The notes beneath the pieces are model-generated. The model was given only the letters and a program-made list of their open reading frames with translations. It made no database searches and had not been told where the DNA came from. 5,379 nt of DNA from Elusimicrobia bacterium RIFOXYB2_FULL_48_7 (lineage in GTDB: Bacteria > Elusimicrobiota > Endomicrobiia > CG1-02-37-114 > XYA2-FULL-39-19): positions 238-5,616 of the forward strand of contig MGVM01000168.1 of the NCBI GenBank assembly GCA_001800495.1. The letters are read 5' to 3'. The position numbers and the translations under genes are program-made. Below, piece by piece: positions 1 through 4,775 of the stretch; the first letter of the stretch is position 1, and each line of letters opens with the position of its first letter.

Positions 1-562
1 AGGGAATATTCAGCGGAAAAACTTTTTCTTTCCCTGTTGTGTTTGTCAGCTGAAAACTCAGCTTGTGGAGCCCGTTATTTGAGAGTTCATAGGCCTTGAT
101 TATCCTGACGCCGTCAACAACAGCGGAAAACATCACGCTGTCGGCTGTTTTTGTGATAACACGGTAATTGGCTTTGTTAAAAGTGGCAAAATTCTCCGGT
201 TCGAATTCCGCGGCGGCCGGGTAAAGCACAAGATCGGTGAGGCAGTTGCCCCTTTCCTTTATATACCAGTTCTTGATCCTGGCGCCCCGGCTGTTGAAAA
301 CAGCTTCAAAGCTGTCGAAGTTCAATACGGTATCTGTGTTTTTTACCGGTTGTTGATCCTTGTCAGTTGAAGCGGGCGCCTGGATTGCGTCGTTTTCAGT
401 TATATCGGCCGGTTGTTTGCCGGCAGGCTGCCCGGACTGTTGGCTGACCGCTGGTGTTTGCGGTGCAACACCCATCTGGGAACCCGGCGGGCTTACCCAC
501 ATCCACCAGGCAAGTATCACAAGGGTTGAAAGCACAGTGGCTAATATTACTCTTTTTTCCAT
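1..562 (-). CDS. yidC: Membrane protein insertase YidC, N-terminal part (runs off the left edge)
   Basis: YidC/Oxa1/Alb3-family insertase, which helps inner-membrane proteins fold and insert, alone or with SecYEG. Only the first 187 codons are present; the catalytic five-helix core lies beyond the window. The protein opens with the typical MEKR start and one hydrophobic segment (about residues 5-22, ending in AWWMW). A Gln/Pro/Ala-rich flexible linker follows (about 23-77), then the start of the periplasmic beta-sandwich P1 domain (from about 78, with a FNSRGARIKNW stretch typical of its first strands). A P1 domain is characteristic of diderm bacteria; Gram-positive YidC proteins lack it. The ATG at 562 lies inside the 3' end of yidD, with a 16-nt overlap, so translation is probably coupled. 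No frame disruption is visible. Confidence 0.95.
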   Translation of the reverse strand, partial: MEKRVILATVLSTLVILAWWMWVSPPGSQMGVAPQTPAVSQQSGQPAGKQPADITENDAIQAPASTDKDQQPVKNTDTVLNFDSFEAVFNSRGARIKNWYIKERGNCLTDLVLYPAAAEFEPENFATFNKANYRVITKTADSVMFSAVVDGVRIIKAYELSNNGLHKLSFQLTNTTGKEKVFPLNIP

Positions 563-771
563 ACTGGGTCGTAACCTCCGGAGTGAAAAGGGTGGCACTT
601 GAGCAAACGTTTTGCCCCCATGAAAATTCCCCTGGTTATTCCGAACAACTGTATCGCCTGATAAGTATATTCGGAACAACTCGGGTGAAACCTGCATACT
701 GGGAGAGGGGAAATAAAACGGGCGGTAACCTGGTATGCTCTAATCAAGGCAAGGCATAATTTTGTAATCAT
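547..771 (-). CDS. yidD: Membrane protein insertion efficiency factor YidD
   Basis: Small membrane-associated protein that assists YidC-dependent insertion, here 74 aa, a usual size for the family. An amphipathic N-terminus (LALIRAYQ) is followed by FISPL, then the family's cysteine signatures CRFHPSCSEY (C26, C32) and KCHPFHSGGYDPV (C59). Compared with the common YQ-x-ISPL-LxPxCRF layout, there are about three extra residues after YQ (VTA) and about two fewer between SPL and CRF. The gene lies between rnpA (16-nt gap) and yidC (16-nt overlap), its standard position. No Shine-Dalgarno is visible before the ATG at 771; the upstream bases are AT-rich (TTTCAAATAT), so initiation may depend on ribosomes arriving from rnpA. 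Confidence 0.95.
   Translation of the reverse strand: MITKLCLALIRAYQVTARFISPLPVCRFHPSCSEYTYQAIQLFGITRGIFMGAKRLLKCHPFHSGGYDPVWKKE
575..579 (-). promoter_or_regulatory. Ribosome binding site of yidC, inside yidD
   Basis: GGAGG on the minus strand, 12 nt before the yidC ATG at 562. It lies within the yidD reading frame. It is one of only three clear Shine-Dalgarno sequences in the window. The spacing is longer than the usual 5-9 nt. Confidence 0.55.
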
Positions 772-787
772 ATATTTGAAAAATAAT

Positions 788-1162
788 TTACTGGTTGATT
801 ACTTTTGCTCTCTCCCAGAGCCCGAAAACCATATCCTTCAGTTTGCCGTAATCGAAAGAAGGCAGTTTCTCCCTGGCAAGAAAAACAATGTCCACGCCCT
901 GGTCCAGGAAGTGTTTGTTGAGCCGGAAAATTTCCCTTAACTGGCGTTTCAGCCGGTTGCGTGCAACCGCGTTGCCGACTTTTCGCGAAAGAACGATACC
1001 GACGCGCACCCTTTTGATTTCATGTCCGGGGCCCGAAGCGCTCCTCCGGTAAACAAACATCACAATGCCCGAACTGCGCATTGCCTTCCCATTCTTGAAA
1101 ACGCGCTTGAATTCAGGGCTGTGGCGGAGTTTGTCTTCCTTGCGGAAAGAAAATAGCTTCAT
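788..1162 (-). CDS. rnpA: Ribonuclease P protein component
   Basis: Protein subunit of RNase P, which binds the catalytic RNA and helps it remove 5' leaders from pre-tRNAs in the cytoplasm. The 124-aa length is normal. The N-terminus has the expected hydrophobic and basic pattern (FSFRKEDKLRHSPEFKRVF). The diagnostic RNR motif is at about residues 58-76, with VLSRKVGNAVARNRLKRQLRE containing the conserved KVGNAVxRNRxKRxxRE core. The start at 1162 is set by homology: the frame stays open upstream to a TAA but offers no other ATG, GTG or TTG. No Shine-Dalgarno precedes it (GGCTCAGTCCT then ATG). It lies 61 nt after rpmH, and a stem-loop fills part of that gap. The RNase P RNA gene is not in the window. 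Confidence 0.96.
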   Translation of the reverse strand: MKLFSFRKEDKLRHSPEFKRVFKNGKAMRSSGIVMFVYRRSASGPGHEIKRVRVGIVLSRKVGNAVARNRLKRQLREIFRLNKHFLDQGVDIVFLAREKLPSFDYGKLKDMVFGLWERAKVINQ

Positions 1163-1191
1163 AGGACTGAGCCGGGCTGAACGAAGCGAAG

Positions 1192-1222
1192 CCCCAAAAT
1201 TGTTACCTTTTTAATTTTGGGG
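1192..1222 (-). promoter_or_regulatory. Perfect 10-bp stem-loop between rpmH and rnpA
   Basis: The arms CCCCAAAATT and AATTTTGGGG pair perfectly around an 11-nt loop. The stem begins 2 nt after the rpmH stop codon. No U-tract follows, so it is not a standard intrinsic terminator. It could stabilise the 3' end of an rpmH transcript, cause partial termination, or be a processing site. A weaker 5-bp stem (minus-strand GGGCT at 1194-1190 with AGCCC at 1178-1174) reuses three bases of its 3' arm, so the two cannot both form fully. The structure is seen in the sequence; any function is inferred. Confidence 0.5.
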
Positions 1223-1223
1223 G

Positions 1224-1364
1224 TCAGTCAGGGGTGACTTTCCAACGCCCTTTTTGCCTTCTGCGGCTCAAAACCCTTCTTCCGCCGGGAGTTGCCATCT
1301 TGGCGAAAAAACCGTGGGTTTTTGCCCTGCGTCTTCTGTTTGGCTGAAATGTATTTTTTGGCAT
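1224..1364 (-). CDS. rpmH: 50S ribosomal protein L34
   Basis: Short, very basic protein of the large ribosomal subunit, 46 codons plus TGA; the family is usually 44-47 aa. Reading the minus strand from the ATG at 1364 gives MPKNTFQPNRRRRAKTHGFF, followed by AKMATPGGRRVLSRRRQKGR and the tail WKVTPD. This matches the family pattern of TxQPnxRkRxrtHGFxaRMxTxgGRxVLxxRRxKGR. The end is unusual: WKVTPD replaces the common short basic and hydrophobic tail. The gene is the first of the conserved rpmH-rnpA-yidD-yidC cluster. Its promoter lies directly upstream and leaves a predicted leader of only a few nucleotides, with no room for a Shine-Dalgarno. Confidence 0.96.
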   Translation of the reverse strand: MPKNTFQPNRRRRAKTHGFFAKMATPGGRRVLSRRRQKGRWKVTPD

Positions 1365-1374
1365 AGTGGTTATG

Positions 1375-1403
1375 ACTATACAAAAATATTACCCTGCGGT
1401 CAA
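1375..1403 (-). promoter_or_regulatory. Promoter of rpmH (sigma-70 type)
   Basis: On the minus strand, -35 TTGACC (1403-1398), a 17-nt spacer and -10 TATAGT (1380-1375); each box matches the consensus at 5 of 6 bases. The -35 box contains the tatD stop codon (TGA, 1402-1400). Transcription should start around 1370-1367, only 3-6 nt before the rpmH ATG at 1364. Confidence 0.75.
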
Positions 1404-2188
1404 GGTATGTATTTCACAACCAGATTAAAAATCCGGCAAGCATTGCGAAAGGTGATCTGTGAAACTTCTTCCAGTGATATTTTTCTTATCTCGGCTACTT
1501 TTTCTGCTGTATGTTTTATGAAGGCGGGCTCGTTTCTTTTTCCGCGATGCTGCTGGGGCGCGAGGTAGGGGCAGTCCGTTTCAATAAGCATCCTGTCAAG
1601 CGGTGTTATTTCAACGATTTTCCTTAAATCAGCCGCTTTCGGGTAGGTAATGGGGCCCGCGAAAGAAATATAAAACCCGAGCTCAAGACATTTATTCAAT
1701 TCGTTTTCTCCGCCAGAGAAACAATGGAATACGCCGCGGCCTATGTTTCCCTCCGCCACTATTTTTAACGTGTCATCCCAGGCTTCGCGGCAATGGATGA
1801 TAACGGGAAGCCCGGCGTCTTTGGACATTTTCAGCTGGGCGCGGAAAAATTCCTGCTGGCGTTTCTTTTCATTTTCTTCATGCCCAGCGCGGAGATAATG
1901 ATAATCAAGCCCTATTTCACCAAGCGCCACGACTTTCTTAAGCTCAAGCATTGGCGGGACTTTTTTCAGGTCGGCATTTTCCAGCTCGTGCGGGTGGATT
2001 CCCGCGGCGCCGTAAATGAAGCTGTATTTTTCAAGAAGTTCCTTGAATCTTCCAGGATTATTGACGTCATCACAGACATTCAGGATGCGAGCCACGCCGC
2101 TATCCTGCGCGCCGCTGACGGTTTTTTCAAGATCGTCATTAAACGCTTTGTCGGTAAGGTGCGCGTGCGTGTCAAATAAGGAAATCAT
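1400..2188 (-). CDS. tatD: TatD-family metal-dependent hydrolase (DNase)
   Basis: TIM-barrel hydrolase of the TatD family; characterised members are metal-dependent 3'-5' DNases linked to DNA repair and quality control. The 262-aa length is typical. All expected metal ligands are present: DTHAH (H8, H10), GEIGLDY (E91), IIHCRE (H132), VFHCFSG (H155) and ETDCPYLAP (D205). GIHPH (63-67) is another family signature. The start at 2188 has a good Shine-Dalgarno, AAAGGA at 2200-2195, 6 nt before the ATG. It overlaps the 3' end of ttcA by 17 nt, so the two genes are almost certainly co-transcribed. Its stop codon lies in the rpmH promoter. The exact family branch (TatD, YcfH or YjjV) cannot be fixed by eye; the gene symbol denotes the family. 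Confidence 0.93.
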   Translation of the reverse strand: MISLFDTHAHLTDKAFNDDLEKTVSGAQDSGVARILNVCDDVNNPGRFKELLEKYSFIYGAAGIHPHELENADLKKVPPMLELKKVVALGEIGLDYHYLRAGHEENEKKRQQEFFRAQLKMSKDAGLPVIIHCREAWDDTLKIVAEGNIGRGVFHCFSGGENELNKCLELGFYISFAGPITYPKAADLRKIVEITPLDRMLIETDCPYLAPQQHRGKRNEPAFIKHTAEKVAEIRKISLEEVSQITFRNACRIFNLVVKYIP

Positions 2189-2888
2189 TTTCTATCCTTT
2201 TCATGCTCCTGAATAGGTTTATGCGGACCTGCGGGCACTCTTTTTCAAGTTTTTTTATCAGGTCTTCCGCGTATTTGCGCTTGGAATTCTCGAAAAACGG
2301 GCACACGCAGGTGCTGTGCGGTATGTTCATTTTTTTCACGTACTCCCTGATAGATTTTTCCTCTATCAGGACCATCGGCCTGATAAGGTCGAACTCGCCG
2401 TTGAACATTTTGAGTTTCGCCGGCATGGCCGACACCTTTCCGTGGAAAAACAAGTTCATCAGATAGGTTTCAACCACGTCGTCCAAGTGGTGGGCGAGAG
2501 CGACTTTTGAACAGCCGTACTTTTTAGCCAGCGTGAAGAGAGTTTTACGCCTGTTCCACGCGCACCAGAAACAGTTAATCTTCTTTTCGCCGGGCACGCC
2601 CGGGAGCGCGGCCCTTTCTATGTGATACTGGACGCCAATTTCCCTGAAATGTTCCTCAAGCCTCTGCGAAAGCCCGTCGTTCATGCCGAAATCAACGTGC
2701 GCGGCGACGAGGTCGAATTTCACGGGCAGGGAGTTCTTCTTCAGCATCAGCAAGCGCAGGAGGGTCATGCTGTCCTTCCCGCCTGACACACCAAGCAGGA
2801 TCTTGTCGCCGTCCGTTAACAGTTTGTATTGCCCTATGGCCTTGCTGACCCTTTTCAAAAGGAAGGTTTGGAGGTGGTTTTTGATCAC
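2172..2888 (-). CDS. ttcA: TtcA-type tRNA 2-thiocytidine synthase (PP-loop ATPase, Fe-S)
   Basis: Likely adenylates and thiolates cytidine 32 of tRNA, using a [4Fe-4S] cluster, as TtcA does. From a GTG at 2888 the protein has 238 aa, shorter than E. coli TtcA (311 aa). It has the PP-loop SGGKDS (35-40), AHHLDD (132-137), the CFWC pair (C106, C109) and C194 in the CVCPF stretch, which fit the three cluster-binding cysteines of TtcA. Start choice: the frame is open to a TTG at 2924 (250 aa), but that TTG is part of the predicted -35 box and has no Shine-Dalgarno. The predicted transcript starts next to the GTG at 2888. It is first in an operon with tatD (17-nt overlap). Other PP-loop tRNA thiolases or TilS-like enzymes are less likely because of the cysteine pattern. 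Confidence 0.85.
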   Translation of the reverse strand: MIKNHLQTFLLKRVSKAIGQYKLLTDGDKILLGVSGGKDSMTLLRLLMLKKNSLPVKFDLVAAHVDFGMNDGLSQRLEEHFREIGVQYHIERAALPGVPGEKKINCFWCAWNRRKTLFTLAKKYGCSKVALAHHLDDVVETYLMNLFFHGKVSAMPAKLKMFNGEFDLIRPMVLIEEKSIREYVKKMNIPHSTCVCPFFENSKRKYAEDLIKKLEKECPQVRINLFRSMKRIENDFLI

Positions 2889-2895
2889 AAATAAA

Positions 2896-2910
2896 AATAT
2901 ATCATATATT
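2896..2910. repeat. Perfect 15-bp dyad, possible operator
   Basis: AATATAT and ATATATT are perfect inverted arms around a single central C at 2903. The dyad covers the predicted -10 box of the ttcA promoter and ends 7 bp upstream of the pilB -35 box. It could bind a dimeric regulator or act as an AT-rich upstream element for pilB. AT-only palindromes also arise by chance, so the function is uncertain. Confidence 0.4.
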
Positions 2911-2924
2911 GGACGGTTTGACAA
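2896..2924 (-). promoter_or_regulatory. Promoter of ttcA-tatD (sigma-70 type)
   Basis: On the minus strand, -35 TTGTCA (2924-2919, 5 of 6), a 17-nt spacer and -10 TATATT (2901-2896, 5 of 6). The predicted start site is about 2889, immediately before a GTG in the ttcA frame (2888-2886). Its -35 box overlaps that of the divergent pilB promoter by five bases. Confidence 0.65.
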
Positions 2925-2946
2925 TTTACCGCGGTTTTTGTATATT
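2918..2946 (+). promoter_or_regulatory. Promoter of pilB-argJ (sigma-70 type)
   Basis: -35 TTGACA (2918-2923, perfect), a 17-nt spacer and -10 TATATT (2941-2946, 5 of 6). The predicted start site is near 2953, giving a leader of about 16 nt that holds a Shine-Dalgarno. The palindrome ACCGCGGT (2928-2935) sits almost exactly in the middle of the spacer, where a repressor or a promoter-bending regulator could bind. Confidence 0.82.
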
Positions 2947-2957
2947 CTTTGTGAAGT

Positions 2958-2963
2958 TAGGAG
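2958..2963 (+). promoter_or_regulatory. Ribosome binding site of pilB, fixes its start
   Basis: TAGGAG, 5 nt before the ATG at 2969. It lies downstream of the promoter and so supports 2969 over the TTG at 2909, which is upstream of the -35 box and could not be in this transcript. Confidence 0.85.
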
Positions 2964-2968
2964 AAAAT

Positions 2969-4771
2969 ATGGCTGTATTTTCCAAAAGAAAAACCGTTTC
3001 TGAAATTATCCGGGACGCCAAGCTGCTCCCGGAAGACCAGCTGAGCAGGGCCGAGGAAGAATCCAAGAAATCCGGGGTACCCGTACAGCAAATACTGGTA
3101 AACCAGAAACTGGTTGACAAGACTGCACTCCTGCGCACGCTTTCCCAGGAATGGGAGATAAAAGTGGTCGACCTTTCCGAGGTCGAGCTCGACTCCGACG
3201 TCATAAAACTCATCCCAAAATCTGTCACTAAAAGACACCGTGTAGTACCCTTCGCCAAAGAAGAAAACATACTTTTCATAGCGATGAGCGACCCCAGGAA
3301 CATATTCGCCATTGAAGACATACAGCTGCTTACCGGTTATCAGATAGAACCCTATTTCGCAATGCCGGAGGACATAGACAAGGCCTTCGCCCAGATGTAT
3401 GCGGACCAGGAAGCCGCTGCAGGAAATATCGAAGAAATAGCGGATGAAAAGGAAGCCGCCCCGGCGCCTGATACAGGCGATATGGCGACCGAGTCCAAGG
3501 AAGTGATGGACGATCTGCTTTCAAGTCTGGGTGATGTACCAGCTGAAGAACTGAAGGTCAGCAAGGGCGATGATAAAGTCGACATTATGGAAATCGACGC
3601 CTCCGCGCCTGAAACAGAAAAGCTTGTAAACGCGATCCTGCTTGAAGCCCTCAGACTCAAAGCTTCCGACATTCACATTGAACCCCTGGAAAAAAGGTTC
3701 AGCATACGCTACAGGGTTGACGGGCTTCTCCGGAAATCATCCTTCAAGGTGCCGTTAAGTTTCAAGAGCTCCGTAATAGCAAAGCTAAAAATTCTTTCCG
3801 GCACCATGAATATAACCGAGCGCCGCAGGCCTCAGGACGGCCGTATAATGCTTATGGCAAGGGGCAAACCCATTGAGCTTCGTATCAACATAATCCCTAC
3901 GGTATTCGGAGAAAGTTCGGTTATGCGTATCTTGGACCGTTCAAGCGTCAAGGTTAGCCTGGAAAGGCTGACATTCCTTCCGGATACCCAGGAAAGAATC
4001 ATTGAATGCCTTGATAAGCCATACGGGCTCCTGCTTGTGTGCGGTCCTACTGGAAGCGGAAAATCAACAACGCTTTATTCAATGCTTAATCATATAAACA
4101 CGCCGGACACGAAAATCCTTACTGCTGAAAACCCGGTTGAATACAACCTGGACGGCATCATGCAGATGGGCATGGCGCCTGAAATAGGCGTGACATTCCC
4201 CGAGGCTCTTAGGGCATTCCTTAGACAGGACCCCGACGTCATAATGGTCGGTGAAATCCGCGACCAGGAAACAGGCCAGATAGCAATGGAAGCCGCCATG
4301 ACCGGGCATCTTGTACTTTCTACAATACACACAAACGACGCGCCCACAGCCGTCTCCCGCTTATCCGAAATGAAGATACACTCCTACCTGATTTCATCCA
4401 CGCTTGAATGCGTGCTGGCGCAGAGACTTGTAAGGAGAATCTGCGAAAAATGCAAAGTCCCTGACCCCAATCCATCGGAAGATTTATTGAAAGAATGCGA
4501 AAAATACAAGGTGGATGTAAAAAAGGCGACATTCATGAAAGGCGAAGGGTGCCAGTACTGCATGAAGACCGGTTACAAAGGCCGCGTAGGCGTTCATGAG
4601 CTTCTGGTCATGGATGACGACATACGCGCTCTTATTCTAAAAGAAGTTGCATCCGGCCCCATAAAAGAACTGGCCATGAAACACGGCATGAGAACACTAA
4701 TGGGTGACGGCGTTACAAAAGTCGCCATGGGCCTGACCACCTATTCAGAAGTATTATCTGTATCGACCTAA
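2969..4771 (+). CDS. pilB: Type IV pilus / type II secretion assembly ATPase (PilB/GspE family)
   Basis: Hexameric cytoplasmic ATPase that drives pilus or pseudopilus extension from the inner membrane. The protein has 600 aa from the ATG at 2969. An N-terminal GspE_N/MshEN-type domain spans about residues 8-143. An acidic, Ala/Glu-rich linker follows (about 145-210), then the ATPase: ASDIHIEP (232-239), RYRVDG (247-252), ERRRPQDGRI, Walker A GPTGSGKST (359-367), Walker B around DPDVIMVGEIRD (421-432, catalytic E429) and the His box GHLVLSTIHTND (446-457). The tetracysteine zinc motif of PilB/GspE is intact (C492, C495, C528, C531); retraction ATPases (PilT) lack it. Whether it serves pili or type II secretion cannot be told, as no pilC, pilT, pilin or gsp gene is in the window. 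The symbol is therefore the family's. Confidence 0.93.
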   Translation: MAVFSKRKTVSEIIRDAKLLPEDQLSRAEEESKKSGVPVQQILVNQKLVDKTALLRTLSQEWEIKVVDLSEVELDSDVIKLIPKSVTKRHRVVPFAKEENILFIAMSDPRNIFAIEDIQLLTGYQIEPYFAMPEDIDKAFAQMYADQEAAAGNIEEIADEKEAAPAPDTGDMATESKEVMDDLLSSLGDVPAEELKVSKGDDKVDIMEIDASAPETEKLVNAILLEALRLKASDIHIEPLEKRFSIRYRVDGLLRKSSFKVPLSFKSSVIAKLKILSGTMNITERRRPQDGRIMLMARGKPIELRINIIPTVFGESSVMRILDRSSVKVSLERLTFLPDTQERIIECLDKPYGLLLVCGPTGSGKSTTLYSMLNHINTPDTKILTAENPVEYNLDGIMQMGMAPEIGVTFPEALRAFLRQDPDVIMVGEIRDQETGQIAMEAAMTGHLVLSTIHTNDAPTAVSRLSEMKIHSYLISSTLECVLAQRLVRRICEKCKVPDPNPSEDLLKECEKYKVDVKKATFMKGEGCQYCMKTGYKGRVGVHELLVMDDDIRALILKEVASGPIKELAMKHGMRTLMGDGVTKVAMGLTTYSEVLSVST

Positions 4772-4775
4772 CAGC

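Noticed and set aside
454..759. 101-codon open frame on the plus strand opposite yidD and yidC
   Set aside because: The minus strand carries clear YidD and YidC motifs; this translation resembles no known family.
1192..1222. Stem-loop after rpmH as a classical rho-independent terminator
   Set aside because: No U-tract follows the stem on the minus strand, and rnpA, yidD and yidC downstream have no obvious promoter of their own.
1793..2179. 128-codon open frame on the plus strand opposite tatD
   Set aside because: TatD on the minus strand keeps all metal ligands over this stretch; the opposite frame is a by-product.
2909..2968. Upstream TTG start of pilB adding 20 residues
   Set aside because: The TTG lies upstream of the -35 box, so it would not be in the transcript. 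The ATG at 2969 has a well-placed Shine-Dalgarno.
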